DNA of 64,000 bases from Acytostelium subglobosum LB1 (Eukaryota; Evosea; Eumycetozoa; Acytosteliales; Acytosteliaceae), in contig NW_012236528.1 of the NCBI RefSeq assembly GCF_000787575.1, positions 931,552 to 995,551 of the forward strand, read 5' to 3'. Shown here piece by piece: positions 1-10,472 of the stretch. The notes beneath the pieces were generated by a model that saw nothing but the letters and a program-made list of their open reading frames with translations, was not told the origin of the DNA and made no database searches. Made by a program: the position numbers and the translations under genes. The stretch's first letter is position 1; every line of letters begins with the position of its first letter.

Positions 1-1774
1 CATTGCCCTGTTTGACGTCCTCGATGGCATCCACGACGAGGTTATAGGAGGCCACCAGCAACAACACTGGAGAAAAGCGATTCAGCATGAACTTTGCGGC
101 GTTGGCGGTGAAGATCACTGACAAGCACTTTGGCACAATCTTAGCAACCACAGTAGGGACCAGAGGAGCAAGCTTTGAGCCAACAAATATGCCAGTTCGA
201 GCAAACATCGATGTCACCAACTTGTTGCCAGTCTTGAACATTGTGACCGTGTCAAGGAACAGGCCGGACGTCTCTCCAATCAGTTCGAGCTTCTCGCCAT
301 CCTTGAGGTTGTCTTTGTTGAGGAAGCCATAGGTCACTGCGGCAGCCTGGCACACTCGCAAGAGCGAGCTGAAGAATATCTTTGAGGACTTGTCAATCAG
401 GTTGGCCGCCAGCTTGGTCTTGAGCTTGTTGATGATGGATGCACCAATTCGCTCGGCATAGGCGTCGACCCTCTCCGTCCAAGACGCGGTTTCATCATAC
501 ACCTGGTACATTACTGCACGTGTGGCCTCTTGCATCTCGGCGATAAAACCAGGGAAGGTGCCGACTCCAGAAGTCATGTGCTTCATGAGGGCATAGAACT
601 CGCTCTTGGGATCTTTGTTCAACTTGGTGAGCAGGTCCTTGATGACCAGGTTGATGATGTCGTTGCTGTTCTGGTTGTTGGTCATGTTCTGATCGTAGTA
701 GTTGGCCATTGCCGTGTGAGTGATCCTGTTGATCAGCTTGGTGGACTGCACGCAGGTCGGGTCGAGAATGTCCAAGACGATCTTCATACTGGTGATCCTG
801 CGGTAGATCGAGGCGGTGGGATCGAAACCATCTCTCACCCTGTCGTCTTGAAAGCTCGTGCAGAAGGCGGCTAGGTTAGTCTCATCGCTCCAGTAGTTGA
901 CATAGATGTTGGCGCATCTGGCGGGTTGCTCGAGGAAGTCCTCCATCTTGGGATACTTCTCGATGAAGGCAAAGGTTTGCAGAAGCATGGTCTGGTGGGC
1001 GTAGATCTGGCTGTCGCACATGGCCTGGAGATCGGCTTCGACCTTGTCCTTCAAAATCCTCCTTGAGGGATCGTCATCACCGTTGGCCACCTTCATGGTG
1101 AACAGCAGGTTAGAGTAGTCCTTGTACCACTTCTGCTCGTTGGCGTCGTTGACGATGGCCAGTCTCTTGGCGCTGAGTGTTGGCTTGGTCTGCTCGAACA
1201 GCTCCAGCACATTGTCTTCGGTGAAGTAGAGCACATTCTCCAAGAAGTACTTCTCGGCATTGGCCTTGACAATGTTGACGTGTTCTCCTGGATGTGATTT
1301 GCCACCCTTTCCATGATCATCTCCTCCATCTGGCTTTCCACCACCGCCTGGCTTATCTCCACCAGGACGACCACCACCACCTGGCTTACCACCTGGATGA
1401 CCATTGCCGTCGGGCTTGTTATCTGGGTCATTGCCTGCACCCCCTTGTCCTCCATGTCCACCCACACGCCTTGTGGCCGTTTGTGGATCGTTATGTGGAC
1501 CGTTATGTGGAGGTGTTTCAACATGGAACACGGTGAAGTTGGCGAGAGTGGCGGCGATCTCTGCGTTGGTCATGTCCTTGACATCGTCATCCTCTGTATC
1601 ATCATTGGCATCCATCTTGACCACTCTAGAGGCTGGCATTGCTTTCTTGTCTGCTGGGTAAACCTTTGCTCTCGCCTTAATATAAGATACAAAGAATGGA
1701 TTATTGGCTGGATTGGTGGGCTTCTTTGCAGTTGCCGCAGCAACCTTTGGAGCCTTGTTATCGTTTTCTTGCAT
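1..1774 (-). CDS. Unrecognised Gly-rich-linker protein, paralogue A (partial, 3' end beyond window)
   Basis: An open frame runs from ATG at 1774 to the window edge (591 codons) with no stop and no intron, so the C-terminus is missing. It is a clear paralogue of the neighbour at 2275-4251: long stretches such as KVANGDD, ADLQAMCDSQIYAHQTMLLQT and QSTKLINRITHTAMA are nearly identical. The order is a short N-terminal block with NPFFVSYIKARAKVYPAD, an acidic stretch, a Gly/Pro/Asp/Lys-rich linker of about 60 residues, and a conserved predominantly helical region ending in hydrophobic segments. The linker differs completely in sequence from that of the paralogue although both are Gly-rich. I do not recognise the family. 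The paired hydrophobic C-terminal segments of the complete copy suggest a membrane protein (inference). Confidence 0.85.
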   Translation of the reverse strand, partial: MQENDNKAPKVAAATAKKPTNPANNPFFVSYIKARAKVYPADKKAMPASRVVKMDANDDTEDDDVKDMTNAEIAATLANFTVFHVETPPHNGPHNDPQTATRRVGGHGGQGGAGNDPDNKPDGNGHPGGKPGGGGRPGGDKPGGGGKPDGGDDHGKGGKSHPGEHVNIVKANAEKYFLENVLYFTEDNVLELFEQTKPTLSAKRLAIVNDANEQKWYKDYSNLLFTMKVANGDDDPSRRILKDKVEADLQAMCDSQIYAHQTMLLQTFAFIEKYPKMEDFLEQPARCANIYVNYWSDETNLAAFCTSFQDDRVRDGFDPTASIYRRITSMKIVLDILDPTCVQSTKLINRITHTAMANYYDQNMTNNQNSNDIINLVIKDLLTKLNKDPKSEFYALMKHMTSGVGTFPGFIAEMQEATRAVMYQVYDETASWTERVDAYAERIGASIINKLKTKLAANLIDKSSKIFFSSLLRVCQAAAVTYGFLNKDNLKDGEKLELIGETSGLFLDTVTMFKTGNKLVTSMFARTGIFVGSKLAPLVPTVVAKIVPKCLSVIFTANAAKFMLNRFSPVLLLVASYNLVVDAIEDVKQGN

Positions 1775-2274
1775 TGATTGATTGGTACAAATATGAATGA
1801 ATGAATGAATGAATGATATGATATATATATGTAACAATGATTGAATAAATGAATGGATGTGATGTTGAACTTTGATGTACTAGTGATTAGTGTTGGAAAT
1901 AGGTCGACCTATTTCCAAACGACATCGGTGGAGATGTCCTCAGATTTGAAAATCATGATGATCACACAAAAACGTGTAAAATTGATATTTTATCGTGTTG
2001 TTTGTGTCAACCTGGTACTCTAACTCTTTCGATTGGTGGGCCTAGATGATCTAAATTTAGATCCAAATGATTGAATAAGTACAATATTATTTTTAATATA
2101 TATTAATATATAATTAGTATTGTATTTATTTATTAATTGGATCGACCTTAAGTCCACTTGAAGTTAATCAGTTTGATTAAAAGATTGGAAAAAAGATTGG
2201 AATTATTCCAGGTTGGACTACTTGATGATTGAAAGGAACATAATTTATTTAATAATGTTGCTTAATTATTTCAC
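1775..2274. other. Spacer between tandem paralogues, containing a 26-bp perfect palindrome
   Basis: No coding potential. It is AT-rich. It holds an (ATGA)n stretch near 1793-1812, a perfect palindrome at 1893-1918, and a 16-bp palindrome GATCTAAATTTAGATC at 2048-2063. It serves as the upstream region of paralogue A and the downstream region of paralogue B. Confidence 0.7.
1893..1918. promoter_or_regulatory. 26-bp perfect palindrome upstream of paralogue A
   Basis: The half-site is TTGGAAATAGGTC followed directly by its reverse complement, with the centre between 1905 and 1906. It lies about 120 bp upstream of the ATG at 1774. A perfect dyad of this length is unlikely by chance in this spacer. 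It could bind a dimeric transcription factor or be a remnant of an inverted repeat. Function is inferred only. Confidence 0.5.
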
Positions 2275-4251
2275 TTAGCCACCCATTCCACCAATGATTG
2301 GCATAGCTTTCTTGTACTTTGAGTTAACATAGGAGCTGAAGAACTGTTCCTGTGGAGATGCAGAGTAGAAAATGAACTTGATCAAAGCCAGGACAACGAC
2401 GACGCCACTGGCAACAAGAGCGAATGGTCCACTCCAACTGGTGCCCCAGAACAGTGCCACAGCCGCTGCCAGATTGACGCCAAGTGCTGTCAGATCAACC
2501 AAGAGCGCGCCAACTTGGCCCTTCTTGAAGTCCTCGATGACATCCTCGACGAGGTTATAAGAGGCTACCAACAACAACACTGGTGTGAAGCGGGAAAGCA
2601 TGAACTTGGCGGCGTTGGCCGTGAAGACCACTGCCAGACACTTGGGCACGATCTGTGCCACTGTAGCGGGGGCCAAAGGTGCAAGCCTCGAGCCCACGAA
2701 AGCTGCAGTACGAGCAAACACCGATGTCACCAACTTGTTGCCACTCTTGAACATTGTGACCATATCAACTAACAAGCCGGTGGTCTCGCCGATCAGCTCG
2801 GGCTTCTCCCCATCTTTGAGGTGGTCCTTGTTGAGGAAGCCAAAGGTCACTGCGGCCGCCTGGCATACTCTGAAGACTGAGCAGAAGAATACCTTTACAT
2901 TCGTGTTGATATAGTTTGGCGCCAACTTGGTCTTGAACTTGGCGACCATGGATGATCCGAGGCGCTCGGCATAGGCGGCGGCCGTCTCGGCCAATTTTGG
3001 ACTCTCATTGCTCACAGTGTACATCACGGCGCGAGTTGCCTCTTGCATCTCGGTGATCAGTCCTGGGAAGCTGCCAAAGCCAGTTGTCAGGTGCTTCATC
3101 AATTCATAAAACTGGTTCTTGGTGTCTTTGTCCAGCTTGGTGAGCAGGTCCTTGATGACCAGGTTGATAATGTCGGTGCTGCCCTGGTTGTTGGTCATGT
3201 TATGCTCGTAGTAGCTGGCCATGGCCGTGTGAGTGATCCTGTTGATCAGCTTGGTGGACTGCACACTGGTCGGGTCGAGGATGTCCAGGACGATCTTGAT
3301 GTCGGTGATCCTGTTGTAGACGGCGACACTTGGGTCCAGGCCATCGTTGGCTTTGTCACTTTGGAAGCTTGATATGATGCTAGCCAGGTGTGTCTCGTCG
3401 CTCCAGTAGTTGACATAGAGGGTGGCGCACTTGGCAGCCTGGTCGAGGTAGTCCTCCATCTTGGGATACCTCTCGATGAAGGCGTACGTCTGAAGCAGCA
3501 TGGTCTGGTGGGCGTAGATCTGGCTGTCGCACATGGCCTGGAGATCGGCCTCGACCTTGTCCTTTAAAATCCTCCTTGAAGTGCCATCATCGCCGTTGGC
3601 CACCTTCATGGTGAACAGCAAGTTGGAGTAGTCTTTGTACCATTTCTGCTCGTTGGCGTCGTTGACAATGGACAGTCTCTTGGCATTGAGTGTTGGCTTG
3701 GTCTGTTCAAACATCTCTAGCACATCATCATCGGTAAAGTAGAGCACATTCTCCAAGAAGTACTTCTCGGCATTGGTCTTGACAATGTTGACATAGGGCT
3801 CGGGCTCGGGTTCGGGGTCGGTCTGGGCACCACCACTGCTTCCTCCACTGCTTCCTCCACCACCTTTACTGGGCTTTGTAGTATTTTCTCCAGCGTGTCC
3901 TTTGCCAAGAGGATGATCTAATGTACCAGCGCTAGGCTTTGAGCCCTTGCCACCCTCCTTTCCGGCCTTGCCGCCCTTTCCACCCTTTCCATCACCCTTT
4001 CCACCGTCAACTGGCACCACCACCTTTTCAAACACCGTGAAGCTGGCTAGAGAGGCAGTGATCTGGGCGTCGGTCTCGGTTGCCGCAGCAGCAGCTGAAG
4101 TAGTATCTCTCTTTGGGCGTGTTGATGATGCTGCTGCTGATGCATCAGCAGGATAAACTTTTGATCTAGCATTGATATAAGAGGCAAAGAATTGATTCCT
4201 TGCTGTTACTGCAGCTGAAGGAGCAGCTGCATTTGTATCATTTGATTGCAT
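2275..4251 (-). CDS. Unrecognised Gly-rich-linker protein, paralogue B (complete)
   Basis: A single-exon frame of 658 residues starting at ATG 4251. Regions in order: Ala/Thr-rich N-terminus containing QFFASYINARSKVYP (residues 20-34); a GKGG-type Gly/Lys-rich low-complexity linker at about 75-145; a conserved mostly helical body at about 150-560; and two strongly hydrophobic segments at about 581-602 and 607-629 that look like a transmembrane hairpin. The tail contains QFFSSYVNSKYKKAMP (636-651), a second copy of the N-terminal motif. There is no signal peptide. I do not recognise the family or assign a function. The tandem arrangement with paralogue A points to recent duplication. The divergence of the linker against the conservation of the body suggests the body is the functional part (inference). 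Confidence 0.88.
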   Translation of the reverse strand: MQSNDTNAAAPSAAVTARNQFFASYINARSKVYPADASAAASSTRPKRDTTSAAAAATETDAQITASLASFTVFEKVVVPVDGGKGDGKGGKGGKAGKEGGKGSKPSAGTLDHPLGKGHAGENTTKPSKGGGGSSGGSSGGAQTDPEPEPEPYVNIVKTNAEKYFLENVLYFTDDDVLEMFEQTKPTLNAKRLSIVNDANEQKWYKDYSNLLFTMKVANGDDGTSRRILKDKVEADLQAMCDSQIYAHQTMLLQTYAFIERYPKMEDYLDQAAKCATLYVNYWSDETHLASIISSFQSDKANDGLDPSVAVYNRITDIKIVLDILDPTSVQSTKLINRITHTAMASYYEHNMTNNQGSTDIINLVIKDLLTKLDKDTKNQFYELMKHLTTGFGSFPGLITEMQEATRAVMYTVSNESPKLAETAAAYAERLGSSMVAKFKTKLAPNYINTNVKVFFCSVFRVCQAAAVTFGFLNKDHLKDGEKPELIGETTGLLVDMVTMFKSGNKLVTSVFARTAAFVGSRLAPLAPATVAQIVPKCLAVVFTANAAKFMLSRFTPVLLLVASYNLVEDVIEDFKKGQVGALLVDLTALGVNLAAAVALFWGTSWSGPFALVASGVVVVLALIKFIFYSASPQEQFFSSYVNSKYKKAMPIIGGMGG

Positions 4252-4867
4252 TTGTTTGTATGTTATATATGTTTGTTGTTGATGTTGTTGTCTTTATGAT
4301 CCTTGTTGTTGTTGTTGATCATCATCACCATGGTGATGATGATTAAATAATACTTTAGTAATGTACATCTTACAACATAATGTAAGGGTGTTTGGTTAAG
4401 GGTATGTGTTGGGCGAGGACATGTGTCATGTGTCTTTGATGGTCGATTTTCACAACGTCGTCGTCGCACTTGTCTGTGTAGTGTCGTGTTTGAATGGACA
4501 AAGTATCGAGTAAAGTTATGTAACCTTTCATTGTTTACATTATGTGACAATCAATCAAACAATCAAGTGTATGTTGTTGATTGAGTGTGTCTAAATCTAG
4601 AACATTGGGGACCAACCATTGGCCTCAATCTAGATCATGTAATACAACATGATATCTGGCATAGACTGATTGAATCTTGTGTTGTGATTACCATTAACTG
4701 TCTTCAGAGTATGTGTTCAAAAAGACGAACTTCTAATCACTAAAATCAAAATTGTTATTCCAATAAATAATAAATATCTCTTTTAACTTTGACGTCATTG
4801 TATGATCAAGTCAGACATCTGACAATATATCAAAATACACAGTTATAATTAATAAGATAATAATAAT
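4252..4867. other. Divergent promoter region
   Basis: 616 bp between the minus-strand paralogue B and the plus-strand ankyrin-like gene. It holds CAA/TTG trinucleotide repeats near 4265-4320, a small inverted repeat CATCATCACCATGGTGATGATG near 4320, written here as arms CATCATCACC and GGTGATGATG, and AT-rich sequence just before 4868. I see no gene. Confidence 0.6.
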
Positions 4868-7800
4868 ATGGATACATCCATGATGAACCCTGACAACAAC
4901 AGGGTCATTACAAGATTCTGGATGTTGTTTGGAAACAAGTTGATAAGAACAATCATCTTTCAACATGTTGATCATATTCATAGACATTGGATAGCTGATG
5001 GTTTATCATCAAGAACAAACAAAAAAGATGAAGATGATGACCAAGAACAAGATAACAACAACAATGACAACAACAACCTTGACGATGACTTCATCAACCT
5101 CAACGCCAACAACGCCAACAATGCCAAAGAATACCCATCTATCAAATCAACGATCAAGGGTGGAAAGTTATATACTGATGGCTGCCTTACACAGATGATC
5201 AAGTACAATGCTGTACAATGGTTCATTGAGGTGTTTGACAGACTGCCCAACAAGTCATTCACACTCACCGCTGAACTAATGTACCGATCATTCAAGTACA
5301 ACAATACAACTATATTCAATCATATCTTGAGCAGAACCGGTACCAACATGGGCCAGTTGACCAATAAGTGGCTGATCAACATACTCGAGCGTGGAAATGT
5401 CGAAATGTTCAAAGCATACCTTGAGGTGCACACAGCACGCACATTGCCACTCAATGACTCGCACCTGGTGACTGCGATTGACACTGGCAACGAACACTTT
5501 GTACGTCTGTTGCTCCAACATCACTGCTTCGAGCAGCCTCCCGAAGAAGCTGAACGGCTCGTCCTCAAGCGTCCGGGCGTCAGCGTCAATGTGCTCAAAG
5601 TGCTGCACGAGGACTATGATCGACTGTATCATGATGATCTCTGGAAGATGACCCTGCTCCACTCCATTCGAAGTCAACAAGCAGACAGCGTGCAATACAT
5701 CATTGATCACCTGCCGCCAACCAAGGAGTCAACAATGATTGAGTGCATCCATACTTGGATGACTCACATCGTGGCACATGGCAACGTCGCTATCATCAAC
5801 TCGATTAGCCCTCGAGTCTTTAGATATTTGCTTCCTATGCACTGCGACTTGCTATCGACTGCGCTGATGGTGGCCATTGCAGATGGATATGAAGAGGTCA
5901 TCAAGTATCTCTACACTCATCATGTTGGAATGGGCAAGGGAGGAATGCATCCAATGGCCGAGATAACAGTTGTGCAGCATCTCTTTGGCGAATCCTATGT
6001 CAAGGTGCCCAAGAACGATCTGAACTCAAACATTCTGGCTATCAACACACCATCGATTGTCATCATCAAGGATGTCATTGAGCAAGTCGATTCACATCTC
6101 CAAAACATGATATACATCTCGACATCATTGTGGCGACGAATGTCCAAGCGAATGGCCACGCACATCTCCAACCCACGCTCCCGCCGACTACCATTGTTCA
6201 ATCCACAGACCCTTCTCAGCATGTTGCAATCAGTTGGAGTGCCGGGCAGCCAGGTCACTGAGGACATGGTGCTCAACTTCGTTGACAACTGTGCTCAATA
6301 CGTGGACCCCGACAGCGACCAATATGCCACGGAAAGTGTGCAGGCAACGCAAGCATTGGTGTTGGCCACAAAACTCTCGATGACGAGGAGCATGCAGAGG
6401 ATACACGGTGCCTACCAGCTTGAGTACAACACCGATTGTTTGCGCAAGGCCTTGGCCAACGACGACTTTATGGCCCTGTCTATCATCTTTGGAAATGTCC
6501 TACCAACCGAGCTCGATGATTGGTCGAACAACGAGCATGTGGACCTGGCCGCGGACAAACTGATCGCAAAATCCTCGTTGGACACAGTGACATTGGTGCT
6601 CAAACATCTTTCGGCTACCAGAGAGGACGTCTGTATTTGTGAGTGGGCCGTGTTCAACAGCGCGCCAGAGGTGTTCCAGCACATCATCAAACTGTTCACC
6701 TTTGAGGAGATCGTATCAAACATCAATGATACTATCATGCGCGCATTCGAATGTGACAGACCTGATGTGTTGGTCACACTGCGACAGCTGTACGAGGACA
6801 ATGGCAAGACACTACCTATGCCCAGTCTTCATTTGTTGGTACTTGGTGCCAAGTCCAACAGCCTCCAAGCATTGGTCTACTACCTCGGTACACCAGAGTT
6901 TGCCAATCTGCCCAAGATAATCAGATTGAGAACACTCCATGCCATCAACATCAACGCACACTTTGAAGGAAACGTCGGAATCGTCAACCACACCAGTGAG
7001 CTCATCAAGGAAGCACAAGCCAACAAGAAGAGGTACGTATATCCATTTGATAATGGACTCCCATCTGATCATCTCTCTAACATCCACTATCAATCAATCA
7101 ATCAATTATATCAGGGGTCGCGACGAGTCTGAGATTGGTCATAATCAACGAGATGATGAAGATGATGCCAAGGTTCGAGTTGCTGCATCACCAAGACTTG
7201 AGACAGCAATCCACAAGGTGTTCACAGACACCAAGTTGATTGGCCTTGTCATGGGCCATATTAGCAACGTCCACAACAGTGCCAGTGTTGGCGAAGAACA
7301 AAGAGTCAAAGGCAAAGTACTACTCGCCTGTAACAGTCTGGGCCAATATAACAAGTTTGGTGCATCACAATGGTTCCTCAAAGCACACCAAACGCTTGAG
7401 GACAACAACAACAGATTCTTCCCCAACTCCAACCTGCTCTACAACTCAATGATCATGCCCAACACGGCAATCCTGGATGCATTGCTCATCAATCCCAAGA
7501 TGGTGTACCAGGAGGATGGCCAGAACTTCTTGAACGACATGTTCATCTTCCAATCGGACTGCATCAATCCTGATTGGATGCGCACACTCGATCAATACCT
7601 GGTCAACACTCTGCAGGATCCCAAAGACATTGAGATTGACATCGACATGCTTTTGCAGATCCGCCATCCATCGCTGCTCCGCAAGCTCATAGAACTAGGC
7701 TTCGAGATCGTTCCCTACGATACTGACACGGACAAGGTCCACGAGATGGTCGAAGGATGGCTCCTCAAGCCTTGGGCGCTCGAGATGTTCAAGCTGCTGT

Positions 7801-9233
7801 GTGAGCACTCACTGATAGGATATGAAGTCAAGTTCGCACTACTTGAGGAGGCGATCTGTAACAACGTCGTAGATGTCGTGAGGTACATCTTTGAGGCCGA
7901 GTTTGACGATATGATGATCCATGATAACTCACGACCATACAGCATTGTCTCACAATGCATGTCTATAGATTGCCAAAAGGAGATCGTCGACATTGTGCTG
8001 TCGAAGATCCCATTGTACACATTCCCTAAGGACAGGCAAGCAGACTTGCATCGCGAAGCTGCAAGGCGAGGTAACTTGGCGATGTACATCAAGTTGGAAG
8101 GGGTTTGTGGCCCCTCCAACGACTACCAGAGATTGAGCTCGGCACTCCACTACCACGGCCACATGGACCTGGTCAACTATATTCTCAGCAAGCCGCCGCC
8201 ACCCCCCAACGTCCATCTACCAATCCATCAGATCAATTCCACGCTCATATCGGTCGAGTTGATCCAACGACTGCGCGCCATTCCAGCAATTGCATGCCCG
8301 TCTGCCTCATTGATGGGACATGCCATTCGGTCGGGCAAGAAGGACGTGATCGAATTTCTGAGGCAAGAATGCCCACCCAACGATATATTGGCATTCGAGC
8401 ACGCGCTGACCTATTCTGACATCCCCACCGCCAGGAAGATCCTTCAGTCTCCAGAATTCATCAAACAACGCGAAGAGGATAGAGGCCTGTTGGGACGACA
8501 CTCTACGTACGCCCTTTGTATTGGCGCCACCAAAATGAGTGATGATGATTTCATTGAGTTCCTTAAAGTCATGTTCAACCCCGAGGATACAAGCGAGCTG
8601 GCCGTGTCAGATCTTCTTCTGGCCGCTGTCAGAAAGTCATCCCGAGTGGTCAAGCATGTTGTTGCTCTTGCCTCAACCGCCACTGATGCAATTGCTATTA
8701 TCAAGATTGATTTATTCAAGAGTTTCATCCAAGTTTGCATCAACAGGGCAGACACCGAGTCGATAGAGTGTCTGGTCGAAATGGCCGTCAACACCAGACA
8801 GTTCAGTCCACGCGCTCTGTTCCCATTGGAGATTAAGAATGTCAGCATCGTGGAACTCATACTGGACAAGGGCTACTTCACAATGGATGGCAGCTCATAC
8901 GAGTTGGCGAGATTGGTCGATTGGGCATGTGAGAACGGACAAATTGACGTGCTCAAGACTGTGTATCAGCGCATTGCCACCCCCATCCAGCTTCACAACT
9001 ATCTTCCAACGTTGATGAATGTATACAAGTCAGCGATGGAGAATGAACATAAGGTGTTGGCATACCTTTATGAAGAACTTGGCCAGATACTCAATGCAAG
9101 AGATGAACAACTTGGTCGCATCCATCAAGCATACATCAAACGCACAATGGACTACGTCCTTCAAGGTGCACTACTAGTTGGCAACATCAACATCATAGAC
9201 ATGCACCAACGCCTTCAATCCAAGTATCAATAA
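4868..9233 (+). CDS. Large ankyrin-like repeat protein with two tandem units
   Basis: Exons 4868-7032 and 7115-9233 join in frame (1427 residues). The intron begins gtacgt, ends tatatcag and carries CAATCAATCAATCAA. Each half starts with a similar block: FWMLFGNKLIRTIIFQHV in the first and VFTDTKLIGLVMGHI in the second. This is followed by about 600 residues of degenerate helical repeats of the ankyrin type found in large dictyostelid families (SVQYIIDHLP, DVVRYIFEAEF, MDLVNYILSK, SIVELILDKGY). The N-terminal block resembles the F-box-like segment that precedes such repeats, which would imply a substrate-adaptor role (inference). A poly-D/N insert lies at about residues 50-85. The alternative, two separate genes, would leave no intergenic space and no good start for the second, so a fusion of two units is preferred. 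Confidence 0.8.
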
Positions 9234-9393
9234 CTGGAACATCAATCAAGTCGTCCCATAATCTTGTAGTGCGAACATGGGCTGTGGGCGTGAGATGATC
9301 ACCATGCCGTGGCACGCGACCTTTCACTTTCATTAAATGAATAAATCAAGCAATCGATCACATAAGATATCATAGAGATAGATAATAAGAAGG

Positions 9394-10472
9394 ATGTTGT
9401 GTATAAGCAAACTTAGGTCAATAGCTATTAATGCTGTTCAACAGGCTTGTGTCGCATGTTTGGACATTCAGCACAATCTGGTCAACGAAGAGACGATCAG
9501 CAAGAAGGATCAGTCACCAGTGACAGTGGGCGATTATACAGTGCAAGCACTTGTGATTGATATGTTGTTGCGTGGTGCCACAGAGCATGGCGAGCTCGAA
9601 GAGTACTCGATCGTTGCCGAAGAGGACGCAGACACGCTGTCACAACAGCCAGATGTGCAGAGCAAGGTGCTATCATACTATAACAAGTACGCCGACACTC
9701 CTATCAATGGAGAGCGACTAGCCACACTACTTGACAAGGGCAAGGCCAAGAAGCCTACAACAAAGCGTTGGTGGACGCTTGACCCCATCGACGGCACACT
9801 CGGCTTCCTCCGTCGCGACCAATATGCCATCGCCCTGGCACTCATGGAGGACAATGTGCCCATACTCGGTGTGTTGGGTTGCCCTTCCCTGCCCATATCA
9901 AAGGGCTCAATCGAGAGAGGATGCATCTTTGTTGCATCAAAGGGTGCTGGGTCATTCATGCGTACACTACAAGATGTCAACGAGGTGTCGGTCAAGGTAT
10001 CACAACAATCAGACACATCAAAGGCCGTCTTCACCGAGAGCTTCGTATCGCGTGGCTTTGGACATGAGTTGAACTCAAAGATATCAAACAACCTTGGCGT
10101 CAAGAGTGAGCCACTCAAGTAGGTAGTGTTGTAGTCCAAAGACAAACGTGTCCATTCAACTCACTCTCGCGCTCAACAAACAAACAAACAAACAGGATCG
10201 ACAGTCAATGCAAATATGCAATGGTGGCAAGAGGAGACAGTGACATCTATCTACGACTCACTCAGCTGGACTACAAAGAATGTATATGGGATCATGCTGC
10301 TGGTGCTATCATTGTAGAAGAGGCTGGTGGCATTGTCCGCGACTTCCGCGGCAACAAATTAGACTACTCAGTTGGCAGGAAGTTGGACAACAACATTGGC
10401 ATCGTCTGCTCCAACAACATACTCTACACTCCCCTTACAAATGCGATCAAAGAATCCATTCAATTGGATTGA
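9394..10472 (+). CDS. 3'(2'),5'-bisphosphate nucleotidase (HAL2/MET22 type)
   Basis: Exons 9394-10118 and 10196-10472 join in frame to 333 residues. The product belongs to the inositol-monophosphatase superfamily. It has the metal-binding signature DPIDGT at residues 130-135, the acidic EED motif in IVAEEDAD, the KIDSQCKYAMVARG segment, and WDHAAG near the C-terminus, the second family signature. These match eukaryotic enzymes that hydrolyse 3'-phosphoadenosine 5'-phosphate from sulfate assimilation and are Mg-dependent and Li/Na-sensitive. A stop (TAG) occurs just after the donor, so retention of the intron would truncate the protein before WDHAAG. Length is close to the family's usual 320-360. 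It sits 160 bp after the ankyrin-like gene on the same strand. Confidence 0.9.

Noticed and set aside
6939-7114. Separate start for a second ankyrin-like gene
   Set aside because: These Met codons lie in the other frame of exon 1 or inside the intron; no promoter space.
9254-9261. TCCCATAA (DUSE-like) between the ankyrin-like and nucleotidase genes
   Set aside because: No RNA-like structure follows at the expected distance, and the spacer is only 160 bp; an 8-mer is expected by chance.
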